A DNA stretch of 64,000 bases, taken from NCBI GenBank assembly GCA_017514025.1, contig JAFWLB010000002.1:250346-314345 (forward strand), in the 5' to 3' direction. Positions 42,003-51,087 of this stretch are shown one piece after another. The DNA is from Candidatus Saccharimonadota bacterium. Its GTDB lineage: Bacteria > Patescibacteriota > Saccharimonadia > Saccharimonadales > Saccharimonadaceae. The notes below the pieces were generated by a model that was not told where the DNA came from, searched no databases, and saw nothing but the letters and a program-made list of their open reading frames with translations. The position numbers were made by a program, and so were the translations under genes. The first letter of the stretch is position 1; each line of letters starts with the position of its first letter.

Positions 42003-43136
42003 ATGAAACGACAAAAAAAGTCGCAGATGATAACCTTAGCAGCGCTAGGGTTGTTTGGGTTGGGGCTGGTTTTTTCAGTATTTGGAATGTCGCAGACGAT
42101 TGTGAAGATTGACGAAGAAGCGATCGCGCGGACACCAGAAGCGGTGTTGGCTAGTGCGGGAGTAGAGAATGGTGCCGATGTGAATTTGGCGGTGACGTAT
42201 TTTGACCAAAAGCAAGATGCTTGTGTGAATTTATATGATGTGGGGGCGAGCAGGACGATAAAGGAGCGGCAGTTTGAGTGGACGAGTTGTGGGTATGAAT
42301 ATGGGCAGATCGAAGAGGGGTTAGTGGAATATGAGTTAGGGAAAAATCTTTTGCCGGTGGCAAAGGGCGGAAAGCTAATTCCGAATCGAGGTTTGACCAA
42401 TATGAGCAGATGGTTTGAAAACGTAGAAGGTAAGAGCAAAGAATATACTGGGAATTTGAAATTGGCTTATAAAGTAAACGAGGCGGCTGAATTTTCGTTT
42501 GCGAGCAATGATTTTTATCCTTTGGATGGGACAGAGTTTAGTGCTGAAGACGAAGTGAACAAAGATGGGCATAATCATTTGTGGACGATGAATTTTGCAG
42601 TGCCGTTTACGGTGATGGCGAGTGGGGCGGAGAGTTTTGAAATTACGGCTGATGATGATACTTTTGTGTTTGTAGGGAAAGAGTTGGCGCTGGATATGGG
42701 GGGGATTCATGCAGCGACAACTGGTAAGATTGCGGTAAACGAAAACGGGGAAGTTTATACAGGGGTGGAGAGCGCGGATTTGGCGTATAGCGGAATCAAA
42801 GTGGCAAAAGGTCAGGAGGAAGTGATTCGGATTTTTCATGCAGAGCGAGATGCGAAAGATGCAGTTTTTAAGGTGAAATTAACGGAAATGAATTTGAATG
42901 TGGTGCAGACGCAATTAGCAAGTGGAATGAATGACGTGCAAGTAGCAGTAGTGCATGACCCAAGTAGTTCTGACGGTGCAGATTACATGGGGCCGCTAGG
43001 GGAGAGTTCGGTAGTGCGGTCTGATGGGACGAAGGGGTATTTGATTATGGCGACGGTGCTGGCGGTGGCGATTGTGACTTGCGCGATGTTTACGGTGATT
43101 ACGGCGCATGCGCTGATAAAAAACAAGGATAAGTGA
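42003..43136 (+). CDS. Surface protein with fibro-slime (PA14-like) domain
   Basis: A 377-residue protein with N-terminal (LAALGLFGLGLVFSVFGMS) and C-terminal (IMATVLAVAIVTCAMFTVI) membrane helices and an extracytoplasmic domain between. Residues about 195-300 match the fibro-slime/PA14-type pattern: TADDDTFVFVGKELALDMGG, IHAATTGKI and IFHAERDAKDAVFKVKLTE. Such domains bind carbohydrate in adhesins. A TATACT box 7 bases upstream suggests a leaderless mRNA. Two early cysteines may pair. Confidence 0.8.
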   Translation: MKRQKKSQMITLAALGLFGLGLVFSVFGMSQTIVKIDEEAIARTPEAVLASAGVENGADVNLAVTYFDQKQDACVNLYDVGASRTIKERQFEWTSCGYEYGQIEEGLVEYELGKNLLPVAKGGKLIPNRGLTNMSRWFENVEGKSKEYTGNLKLAYKVNEAAEFSFASNDFYPLDGTEFSAEDEVNKDGHNHLWTMNFAVPFTVMASGAESFEITADDDTFVFVGKELALDMGGIHAATTGKIAVNENGEVYTGVESADLAYSGIKVAKGQEEVIRIFHAERDAKDAVFKVKLTEMNLNVVQTQLASGMNDVQVAVVHDPSSSDGADYMGPLGESSVVRSDGTKGYLIMATVLAVAIVTCAMFTVITAHALIKNKDK

Positions 43137-43137
43137 G

Positions 43138-43470
43138 TTATTTTTTGGGACTAGTGATATTCGCTCCGCGACCGTAGTCGGGGAGGATGATTTTTTGTTT
43201 TTGATCATGGTGGTTGTACAAAGGGACGTTTAATTCGTGAGCAAGAGTGTTGACTATGGAAGCGCCAATGCGAAGTCCGGTGAAGGAGCCGGGGCCAGAC
43301 ATAAAAGTGATGGCGGTGATGTCGCGCCAACCTTGGTGGTTTTCTTGCAATTTGTCATGAATAAATTTTAGCAATTTTTCTGCCATATCGTGACCGAGCT
43401 CTTTGCGGTATTCTTTGTCGTTTAGTTTTAGAATGACTTCTGGTGTGCTGGTGTCTAGGTATAATTTCAT
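43138..43470 (-). CDS. tsaB: TsaB-like protein, N-terminal half only
   Basis: A 110-residue protein matching the first half of TsaB: MKLYLDTSTPEVILKL and the signature SGPGSFTGLRIGASIVNTLA (about residues 58-77). TsaB is usually about 220 residues, with a second ASKHA subdomain that is absent here. TsaB helps TsaD and TsaE make the t6A modification of ANN-decoding tRNAs. It overlaps tsaE (ATGA), supporting the assignment. Confidence 0.85.
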   Translation of the reverse strand: MKLYLDTSTPEVILKLNDKEYRKELGHDMAEKLLKFIHDKLQENHQGWRDITAITFMSGPGSFTGLRIGASIVNTLAHELNVPLYNHHDQKQKIILPDYGRGANITSPKK

Positions 43471-43889
43471 AGAGTTATCTCCCTGCCTTGGTCATGGTAT
43501 TTAATGTTGATTTTGATGCGATCCGGTGGGAGGATGTTGGCGATGGATTCGCCCCATTCGACAACGATGATGTTTTGGGGGTTTTTGAGATTTTCGGCTA
43601 AATCGTCTAGCATGAGACCGGGGTCGGAAAGACGGTAAAAATCGTAATGGATGAGGTTTCCACTTTCTGGCAAGGGATAGGATTTGGAAATAGTAAAGCT
43701 GGGGCTGGTGACGGACTCTTTGACGCCTAGTCCTTCGGCGAGACCACAAGTAAAGGTGGTTTTGCCGGTGCCGACGTCGCCGATAAGTTCGATGACTATA
43801 GAATGGGGCGAGTCCTGTTGGGATTTTGCGATTTGCTCGGCAAAATTTCGCCCAAAGTTTAGCATCTCTTGCTCAGATTTGATATTCAT
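43467..43889 (-). CDS. tsaE: tRNA threonylcarbamoyladenosine ATPase TsaE
   Basis: A 140-residue P-loop ATPase of t6A synthesis with Walker A ELIGDVGTGKTTFTCGLAE (about residues 35-53), the TSPSFTI motif and HYDFYRL. Normal length. It begins 17 bases from the divergent murC start with an inverted TATAAT in between, and is coupled to tsaB. Confidence 0.95.
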   Translation of the reverse strand: MNIKSEQEMLNFGRNFAEQIAKSQQDSPHSIVIELIGDVGTGKTTFTCGLAEGLGVKESVTSPSFTISKSYPLPESGNLIHYDFYRLSDPGLMLDDLAENLKNPQNIIVVEWGESIANILPPDRIKINIKYHDQGREITL

Positions 43890-43906
43890 TATATAATAAT
43901 TATATC
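43890..43906. promoter_or_regulatory. Minimal divergent promoter between tsaE and murC
   Basis: Only 17 bases separate the two start codons. A plus-strand TATAAT (43892-43897) and a minus-strand TATAAT (43899-43904) each lie 9 bases from their start. For murC a TTGCTC at 43869-43874 gives a 17-base spacer, placing the -35 inside tsaE; the tsaE -35 must lie inside murC. Confidence 0.75.
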
Positions 43907-45124
43907 ATGAATATCTATATTTCAGGAATATCGGGGACGGGGATGGGGCCGTTGGCGTTGATGGCGAAAAATGCCGGGTTTAATGTTTGCGGGTCAGATT
44001 TAACGAAGGGCGCGATTTATGACGAGCTAGTGAAGGCGGGAATTGAGGTACATATCGGGGAGCAGGATGGGAAGTTTTTGCAGTCTAGACTTAAAGAGAG
44101 TGTGGATTGGTTTGTGTATACTTCGGCGCTGTCCGAAAATCATCCAGAGCTAGTGATGGCGCGGGAGGCGGGGGTAAAATGTACAAAACGAGATGATTTG
44201 ACCGCTTTTTTGGTAGGAAAATTGGGTTTGAAGATGATTGCAGTGGCGGGGACGCATGGCAAGACGACGACGACAGCGATGATTGTGTGGGCGGCGTTGA
44301 AGTTGGGGTTGCCGGTGGCTTATATCGTGGGGACGACTTTGGGATTTGCGCCGAGCGGAGCGTATCACGCCGGAGATAAGTTTTTTGTTTATGAAGCGGA
44401 TGAATATGACCGGAACTTTTTGAAGTTTCATCCGTGGTTGGCAGTGATACCGTGTGTGTCTTATGACCATCCGGATATTTATCCGACGCCGGAAGATTAC
44501 AAGGCGGCGTTTAGGCAGTTTGAGGCGCAGAGTGAACAAGTGATAAAGGCGGGAGTGGATGCGGAAAAGTTTAAGCTGGCGGGGGAAGTGAGAAGGGCGG
44601 ATGCAGGATTGGCAGTGGCGGCGATAAAGATGGCGGCGCCGGAGGTTGATGAGTCTGAGATAGTGCGGATTTTGGATGAGTTCCCGGGAGTGGGGAGGAG
44701 ATTTGAAAGAATTGCGGAGGGGGTGTATTCGGATTATGCGCACCATCCGGAGGAGATTGCGGCGACGATGGAAGTGGCACAGGAAGAGGCGGATTTGTTG
44801 GGGCGGGCTGGTGTGATGGTAGTCTATCAACCGCATCAAAATACTCGGCAGCATGAAGTGCGAGATGGATATAAGGATGCGTTCGTGGGGGCGGAAAAGG
44901 TATTTTGGTTGCCGACGTATTTGGTACGAGAAAATCCAGATTTGGCAATCTTGACTCCGGAAGAGCTGTTTGGCGGATTGTCCAATTCGGAAGCGGCGGA
45001 AGTGGCGGAGCTGTCGGATGAGCTGGCGGGCAAGTTAAGGGATTATTTGGAGAAGGGATATTTGGTGATTTTGATGACGGCTGGTCCGGCGGATGAATGG
45101 TTGAGGGAGAATTTTAAAATTTAG
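43907..45124 (+). CDS. murC: UDP-N-acetylmuramate-L-alanine ligase MurC
   Basis: A 405-residue Mur ligase of peptidoglycan synthesis. N-terminal UDP-binding motif ISGISGTGMGPLALMAK, ATP P-loop VAGTHGKTTTTAMIVW, EADEYDRNFLKFHPW, and the C-terminal DYAHHPEEIAATM. Shorter than typical (about 460). The Mpl ligase of murein recycling is a related possibility, but the short length and N-terminus fit MurC. With murB it shows that precursors are made by the cell. Confidence 0.92.
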   Translation: MNIYISGISGTGMGPLALMAKNAGFNVCGSDLTKGAIYDELVKAGIEVHIGEQDGKFLQSRLKESVDWFVYTSALSENHPELVMAREAGVKCTKRDDLTAFLVGKLGLKMIAVAGTHGKTTTTAMIVWAALKLGLPVAYIVGTTLGFAPSGAYHAGDKFFVYEADEYDRNFLKFHPWLAVIPCVSYDHPDIYPTPEDYKAAFRQFEAQSEQVIKAGVDAEKFKLAGEVRRADAGLAVAAIKMAAPEVDESEIVRILDEFPGVGRRFERIAEGVYSDYAHHPEEIAATMEVAQEEADLLGRAGVMVVYQPHQNTRQHEVRDGYKDAFVGAEKVFWLPTYLVRENPDLAILTPEELFGGLSNSEAAEVAELSDELAGKLRDYLEKGYLVILMTAGPADEWLRENFKI

Positions 45125-45162
45125 TTGGCTTTTTAACTTGCTTGTGGTAAAATGGGGGTAGT

Positions 45163-45690
45163 ATGGATGGTGCGGTGGAAAGAGAAAAAAACGGAGTATT
45201 CATAGGGATATTGGTTTTTTTGTGCGTGGCGATTGTGGGGTTGGTGATTGGGATTGTGGTGGTAAATGCGAATAACGGAGTGCAGAAAAATGAGGGCAAT
45301 GTAGAGTACTCATTGCCCAAGGAGTTACAAGGTGACGACCTTTCTCCTACGGATCAGGTAATCAAGGAAACTACCCTGATGGTTCAAGATCCGAATGTTA
45401 GCAACTCCGAAATTGAAGCATATTACGATGGAGTAATTGCAGATGCCCTAATGAGCGGAAATACTGATTTGGCAATGAGAATAATAATCCAAAAGATGGA
45501 CTTTATTGCAGTGATAGAAGGTAATTGCGCAGAAGCGAAGGAATATGTAAACAACGTAGACTTGTCTCCCTATTCAACGACAGAAAAAAGTTACCTAGCG
45601 TCTTATGTAGTCTCAATGGCAGAAGGATGCAGTGGCGGAGAATTGCAGGCAAAGTGGGAAGCTCTTTACAATGATGCGAGGGAGAAATAA
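45163..45690 (+). CDS. Membrane-anchored protein, unknown
   Basis: A 175-residue protein with one N-terminal helix (FIGILVFLCVAIVGLVIGIVV) and a helical extracytoplasmic domain with two cysteines (EGNCAEAKEY, AEGCSGGEL). TAAAAT lies close upstream. From about residue 50 the base composition becomes balanced, unlike the G-rich first part. It sits 2 bases before the giant surface protein gene and may assist it. Confidence 0.75.
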   Translation: MDGAVEREKNGVFIGILVFLCVAIVGLVIGIVVVNANNGVQKNEGNVEYSLPKELQGDDLSPTDQVIKETTLMVQDPNVSNSEIEAYYDGVIADALMSGNTDLAMRIIIQKMDFIAVIEGNCAEAKEYVNNVDLSPYSTTEKSYLASYVVSMAEGCSGGELQAKWEALYNDAREK

Positions 45691-45692
45691 TC

Positions 45693-48600
45693 ATGAATAA
45701 AAGGTATACAAAAGTAATCCTGACTTGTGCGATGTTTTTGGCTGGAGTTGGAGTAACTGTAGGCGGAAGTGTTTATGGTGATGAAGGTGGCGGTAGTGAT
45801 TCTAGTGGTACCGCTGCGAGCTGTTCTAATAACGCGCTTACTTCTCTTTGCGGTGATCCGGCGGGGTCTGCTGGTGGTGGTGCTAGCTGGAAAATTTTTA
45901 AAGCCGATGACGGCTGGGGATTAGATGATTATACTGGTTATGGTGGTAGTATCCTTCAGGAGCAGTATAAAGGTTCAGCAATGAGCGACTGTAGCGACGA
46001 AGGTTGGTTCGCATCTTTTGGTTGGGATGGCATGAAAGGTAGCAACTATGGCTACAGCGACTATGTCTTTCAAATTGGGCCAGCCAACAGAAATGAAGGA
46101 AACTTAATTCGTTCAGCAACTTATAATGACTACGATAATAAGAGCGAAGAGTGGTTGAATGATAATAATTTCCCAAATAATACTAGAATTTCTGCTTCTA
46201 CTGCACTAAGCTTATATCAACGCTTGCATGGAGATGCGACAGGTATACCAGATGATGTGGGTTATTTCTGCGTGCCCAATAAACATAAAATGACGGTATA
46301 TGCCAAAGTCAATAATTCCGGGCCGGGGTATTCAACTGGGGATTATTTGAATAGCGGTAATCCAATTTATGGGCCAGTCGAGGCTAATCACGGTAGTTCG
46401 GTAGATGCAAAAAGCAGCGGCTATAATCCTACTGGTTATACGTTTGCGAATTGGGGGATTACTAATAGTGATATGCGAACTTTGACAAATCAGACATCGA
46501 ATACGGTGCGTGATATTACTTGGAAGAGTTTGACGGCGGATCAGGTTTTAGATGTGTATTATTGGAAGGATACTTTTGTGGGGCGATCTAGGGTGGGGCC
46601 AAGTACAAGTAATTTTGTGAAAAATGCACCTAGTAGAGGGTGGTTAAAAACTGGAAATGCGACAGCGACATGGAATATCGACGACTGCGATAGGGATAGT
46701 GGTTGTACGGCGGTGATTCGGCATGCTTTGAAACGCCAATACGGGGCTGGTTCTACTAAGTACCATATAACGAGAAAATCAAATATACCTGGTGTTAGTA
46801 CTGGTACTGTGGTGAGAGAAACGACGGAAAGTTTTAGTGGTATTGCGAATGATACAGCTAAACAAATACGACAGACTTCTTATACTTTGAAGCCGGGGCA
46901 ATATGTGTGCGAAACGATGTATTTCAACAGCGATGTTGATACAAGAAACGTGAATACTACTGTTTGCGCAACAGCGTATGGGACTTATGAAACCGAAACT
47001 TCGGACGGGGCGTTTTTGGAGATTAATGTAAAGAAAAAGACTGCGGCGGGCGTGGAATCTGGGTGGTCTAAAGAAGTTTATGTTAAACCTACTGATACAA
47101 TAACTTATAAGGCGATATATCGTCCGCAAGCACAAAAAGCATACAGCATTATTCCGCAGAAGATACAAGTAAATGGTGGCACAGTATATCCGACGGCTTA
47201 TGATGCCTATAACACATCGTTAAATACTGGGCAGATGATGCAGACTTACGCGGGGAAGACTTGGAATAATGGTTTTAGATTATATAGTGAGAATTTCTTG
47301 CGGGGATCACATACGCAAAATTATACTTATACTCTCGGTAGTGCGGATACTAAGACGGAGACAAAAAGTCATGTTTTGAACCATGGTGATGAAGTGGGGC
47401 GGAGTTTGAATGATGCGGTAGTGACGAATTTGAACAAGATAGGCGGCAGTTCGGGTGGGGTGCGGACAGTTCCGAGGTCGGTAAATTTCCATGAAGTGTG
47501 TCAGACTGGCGTGAAAGATGGCGAAACTGTAGAAAATTGTTATAATGCGGCAAATGTAGATACTACTTCGATGAGCGATATTGCCTATGCGCGGGTTCCG
47601 TATAACTTTATCAATACCACAAGGATGACCAGTTGTAATGCGGAGGATGCAGAGCGATATGGTATGAGCTGTGCTGATTATACGAAACCGGCTCAGTCTC
47701 AGACTTTCTATGCGGGCGAAACAGCTACAATGGGTTTTGATGTGATTGTGCATCCTAAGTCAAATTCGGTGACGGACGGTACTTATGCTACAATTGTGCA
47801 CCAGGCTCAAATGAAGTTGGTGTTTTGTGTGGGGGCAGGCGATTGCGATGCTGGGAGATATGGGGGAGCTAATCGTGAGACCACCCCGTCTACTAGCAAT
47901 GGGACAATTGTGGATTTGAATGCTACGACTCTAAACAACGCTAATTATAATGGGACCGAAAGCAGTCCGGAAAATAAGTCTATTACATTCAACATTCCAG
48001 ATGTCGCGGCAGGTACAAAGATGTGTGTAAAATCTGCGGTTTATCCGGCTAATAGTGGTGCGGAGACTAACTGGAGTGACAAGGAGGGTAACCATACTTG
48101 GGAGTATTCAGATCCGGTTTGTTTTACGGTGGCGAAGAAACCTTCTATCCAGGTTTGGGGCGGCAACGTATATTCTAACGGTGTGATCAGTACTTTAGAT
48201 GCGAATAAACGGAGCCTAGATGGTTATAGTGGCAATAAAGCTTATGCCGTAGAAGGTGGGAATCAAAGGTTTGTTTTCGGCTCATGGGGCGAACTAGGCG
48301 TATTATCTAATGGCACAGTCAGTGGTTTCGCTAGTGGCACTAGTCTAGGTTATGGCGGTATCAGCAATGGCGTATTGTCACCAAATCCATATGCCAGCCC
48401 ATCCACTGGTAATACAGCCAGCAGTGCTTCTAATCCAGGTGGTGCTACTAAGACTGGTCTTTGCAATCATGCTCCACTCAGTTTTGCCAATAATCCTTGT
48501 GATGGCACCACTGGGTTGCTAGGCAGTACCATAGTTAGTAGTAGCATGAATGGTGATAAGAATGATATCCTTACTAAATTTGCCTATGGCGGCACTCCTA

Positions 48601-49181
48601 ATGTATCTGGCACAGTAGCTCTCAATGATCCTACCAAGTTCCGAGATGATAATTACTATTATTACGGCAACAATCTAATCATTCCAACTTCAACCATAGA
48701 ACGTGGTACTATCCAAGTGGTTCATTCTAGTAACAATATCACAATTAATGGCAATGTAACTTATGAGGATACTTACATTTCACTCAGTGATGTACCAAAA
48801 CTAGTAGTCTATGCTGAAGGTAATATCAATATTGCTTGTAATGTGACTAGGATTGATGCGATTCTAATTGCTACTGGTGATGTGAATACTTGTACAAATT
48901 CTAGTGGCACTACACCAACCAATATTAATGCTAAGGAACGCTCCCAGGGACAACTCAAGATTAATGGTGCAGTTATTGCTGGGCATCTGCTCGCCAACAG
49001 GACTTATGGTGCCGCTACTGGTGCTAACTCTATCATTCCAGCTGAAATCATTGACTTTGATCCTACCCTTTACCGTTGGGGCGAAGTTACAGCTTCTAGC
49101 TCTATGGAAACAGAAGAGACCAGTGATACCAGCATTAACCTAGATACTACTTACCAGATTGAGTTGGCGCCGAGACTCTAG
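45693..49181 (+). CDS. Very large exported surface protein (1162 aa)
   Basis: A signal peptide (VILTCAMFLAGVGVTVGGSVYG) leads to a long beta-rich, S/T/N/G-rich, cysteine-containing protein. Residues about 205-255 resemble an InlB-type B repeat (KMTVYAKVNN; GYTFANWG). The C-terminal 340 residues (from KPSIQVWGGNVYSNG) include a domain with YAEGNINIACNVTRIDAILI and QLKINGAVIAGHLLANRTYG, which recalls a pilus-associated beta-helical domain. There is no LPXTG motif and no C-terminal helix, so attachment is unclear. The C-terminal part has C-rich rather than G-rich codons. A cell-surface adhesin or fibre is the best guess. Confidence 0.8.
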   Translation: MNKRYTKVILTCAMFLAGVGVTVGGSVYGDEGGGSDSSGTAASCSNNALTSLCGDPAGSAGGGASWKIFKADDGWGLDDYTGYGGSILQEQYKGSAMSDCSDEGWFASFGWDGMKGSNYGYSDYVFQIGPANRNEGNLIRSATYNDYDNKSEEWLNDNNFPNNTRISASTALSLYQRLHGDATGIPDDVGYFCVPNKHKMTVYAKVNNSGPGYSTGDYLNSGNPIYGPVEANHGSSVDAKSSGYNPTGYTFANWGITNSDMRTLTNQTSNTVRDITWKSLTADQVLDVYYWKDTFVGRSRVGPSTSNFVKNAPSRGWLKTGNATATWNIDDCDRDSGCTAVIRHALKRQYGAGSTKYHITRKSNIPGVSTGTVVRETTESFSGIANDTAKQIRQTSYTLKPGQYVCETMYFNSDVDTRNVNTTVCATAYGTYETETSDGAFLEINVKKKTAAGVESGWSKEVYVKPTDTITYKAIYRPQAQKAYSIIPQKIQVNGGTVYPTAYDAYNTSLNTGQMMQTYAGKTWNNGFRLYSENFLRGSHTQNYTYTLGSADTKTETKSHVLNHGDEVGRSLNDAVVTNLNKIGGSSGGVRTVPRSVNFHEVCQTGVKDGETVENCYNAANVDTTSMSDIAYARVPYNFINTTRMTSCNAEDAERYGMSCADYTKPAQSQTFYAGETATMGFDVIVHPKSNSVTDGTYATIVHQAQMKLVFCVGAGDCDAGRYGGANRETTPSTSNGTIVDLNATTLNNANYNGTESSPENKSITFNIPDVAAGTKMCVKSAVYPANSGAETNWSDKEGNHTWEYSDPVCFTVAKKPSIQVWGGNVYSNGVISTLDANKRSLDGYSGNKAYAVEGGNQRFVFGSWGELGVLSNGTVSGFASGTSLGYGGISNGVLSPNPYASPSTGNTASSASNPGGATKTGLCNHAPLSFANNPCDGTTGLLGSTIVSSSMNGDKNDILTKFAYGGTPNVSGTVALNDPTKFRDDNYYYYGNNLIIPTSTIERGTIQVVHSSNNITINGNVTYEDTYISLSDVPKLVVYAEGNINIACNVTRIDAILIATGDVNTCTNSSGTTPTNINAKERSQGQLKINGAVIAGHLLANRTYGAATGANSIIPAEIIDFDPTLYRWGEVTASSSMETEETSDTSINLDTTYQIELAPRL

Positions 49182-49201
49182 GGGTGTGATATAATGGGGG
49201 T

Positions 49202-50560
49202 ATGAAGAGTAAAACTAATTTTGTATGCCAGCAGTGCGGGGCGGTGTATACGAAATGGACGGGGCAATGCGGAAACTGTGGGGCATGGAATTCACTGGTG
49301 GAGCAGGAAGTTAGTGCTGGTGCGACTGGTGGGGGCGGGAAATCGGCAGTGGCAAAAGGGCAGGTATCTGGTAAAAAATTGGACTTCGTGAAATTATCTT
49401 CGATCGTGCCGTCTGATGCGAAAGCGCGACTTTTGACGGAATTTGATGATTTGAATACGGTTTTGGGGGGAGGAATATTGCTGGGGTCGGTGATGCTGCT
49501 GGCGGGACAGCCGGGGATTGGGAAATCGACAATTTTGATGCAAATTTGTGCGGAAGTGGCAAAAAAACATAAAGTGTTGTATGTTTCGGGAGAAGAGTCG
49601 GCAGGGCAAGTGAAGTTAAGGGCCCTAAGATTGGGAGCGGAGAGCAATAATTTGAGTTTTGCAGCTTCAACGAGTGGGAATGATATTGCAAAAACGATTG
49701 AGTCGGGGGAATTTGACTTGGTGATAGTGGATTCGATTCAGACGCTGGCGATGGATGAGATTTCTTCGGCGCCGGGGACGGTATCGCAGGTGACAAATTG
49801 TGGAAATTTGATGATTCGAGCGGCAAAGGCGACAGATACGGCAGTAGTGATAGTGGGGCACGTGACGAAGGAAGGAACTTTGGCGGGGCCGAAAGTTTTG
49901 GAGCATTTGGTGGATGTGGTGCTAAATTTTGAGGGAGATAGGTATGGCGGGTTTAAGACGGTGAGGGCAGTGAAAAACCGGTTTGGCTCGACGAACGAGG
50001 TGGCGATTTTTGAGATGGCGGATTCGGGACTTAAAGAAGTGGAAAATCCGTCGGCAGCGCTACTGGCGGAGCGGACAAATACGGATGGGTCGGTGATACT
50101 CGCGACACTGAATGGAAATCGGCCGATTTTGGTGGAGATTCAGGCGCTTTGCAACAAGTCTAATTATGGCTATCCGAAGCGGACGGCTTCGGGGTTTGAT
50201 ATCAACCGGCTGAATTTGTTGATTGCGGTGTTGGAGCGAAGGACGAAGTTGAAACTATCGGATCAAGATATTTTTGTGAATGTGGTGGGAGGGATGAAAT
50301 TAAATGATTCGGCGGCAGATCTTGCCGTGGCAATGGCGATAGCGTCGGCGGTGGCGGGACGGAAATTAGGGGAAGAATATGTGGTATTTGGCGAAGTGGG
50401 GCTGGGAGGCGAAATTCGCTCGGCGTTTCGGGCGGATCAGCGAATTGCAGAAGCGAAGAAATTAGGGTTTAAACATGCGATTGGACCTTCTACGGTGCGG
50501 GACAAATTTGTAATTCCGGCTAAAGATTTGCGTGAAACTTTAATTAAGTATGTAAAATGA
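49202..50560 (+). CDS. radA: DNA repair protein RadA (Sms)
   Basis: A 452-residue branch-migration ATPase. Zinc finger CQQCGAVYTKWTGQCGNC (residues 8-25), Walker A LAGQPGIGKSTILM, the RadA motif KNRFGSTNEVAIFEM and a C-terminal Lon-protease-like domain (VGGMKLNDSAADLAVAMAI). Normal length. TATAAT (49190-49195) lies 6 bases upstream. Its stop overlaps ruvC (ATGA). Confidence 0.98.
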   Translation: MKSKTNFVCQQCGAVYTKWTGQCGNCGAWNSLVEQEVSAGATGGGGKSAVAKGQVSGKKLDFVKLSSIVPSDAKARLLTEFDDLNTVLGGGILLGSVMLLAGQPGIGKSTILMQICAEVAKKHKVLYVSGEESAGQVKLRALRLGAESNNLSFAASTSGNDIAKTIESGEFDLVIVDSIQTLAMDEISSAPGTVSQVTNCGNLMIRAAKATDTAVVIVGHVTKEGTLAGPKVLEHLVDVVLNFEGDRYGGFKTVRAVKNRFGSTNEVAIFEMADSGLKEVENPSAALLAERTNTDGSVILATLNGNRPILVEIQALCNKSNYGYPKRTASGFDINRLNLLIAVLERRTKLKLSDQDIFVNVVGGMKLNDSAADLAVAMAIASAVAGRKLGEEYVVFGEVGLGGEIRSAFRADQRIAEAKKLGFKHAIGPSTVRDKFVIPAKDLRETLIKYVK

Positions 50561-51075
50561 GAATATTGGGAATTGACCCAGGGATTGGAATTTGTGGGTT
50601 TGGTTTGATTGAGACGAGTTCTAGGGCGTCGGCGCGGGCGTTGGATTACGGGGCGGTAACGACGGAAGTGGCGGCACCATTGCCGGCGCGACTTTTGGAA
50701 TTATACGAATCTTTAAAGGAAGTTTTTGAACAAACTAAGCCGGAAGTGGTAGCGGTGGAAAAATTGTTTTTCTCGAAAAATATTACGACGGGGATTGCGG
50801 TAGCAGAGGCGCGAGGGATAATACTGATGGCGGCGGAGCAGAAAGGTTTGCCGGTGTATGAATATACGCCGAACGAAATAAAAAAGTCTCTGACTGGTTA
50901 CGGGGCGGCGACAAAGGCGCAAATTCAGGAAATGGTGCGAGTGCATTTAGGACTCGAAAAAAAGCCGAAGCCAGATGATGCAGCGGATGCTTTGGCAGTA
51001 GCGATTACGTGTAGTTTTCTTTATCGGCAGGGGCAAAATGGGGAATACAAGTTTTCTAATTCAAGGAATAAGTGA
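50557..51075 (+). CDS. ruvC: Holliday junction resolvase RuvC
   Basis: A 172-residue RNase H-fold nuclease. Acidic residues are seen in MRILGIDPGIGICGFGLIE (Asp7), VVAVEKLFF (Glu) and KPDDAADALAVA (two Asp). It resolves four-way junctions with RuvA and RuvB. Coupled to radA by ATGA; ruvA follows after 12 bases. Confidence 0.97.
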   Translation: MRILGIDPGIGICGFGLIETSSRASARALDYGAVTTEVAAPLPARLLELYESLKEVFEQTKPEVVAVEKLFFSKNITTGIAVAEARGIILMAAEQKGLPVYEYTPNEIKKSLTGYGAATKAQIQEMVRVHLGLEKKPKPDDAADALAVAITCSFLYRQGQNGEYKFSNSRNK

Positions 51076-51087
51076 TAGAATAATAAT

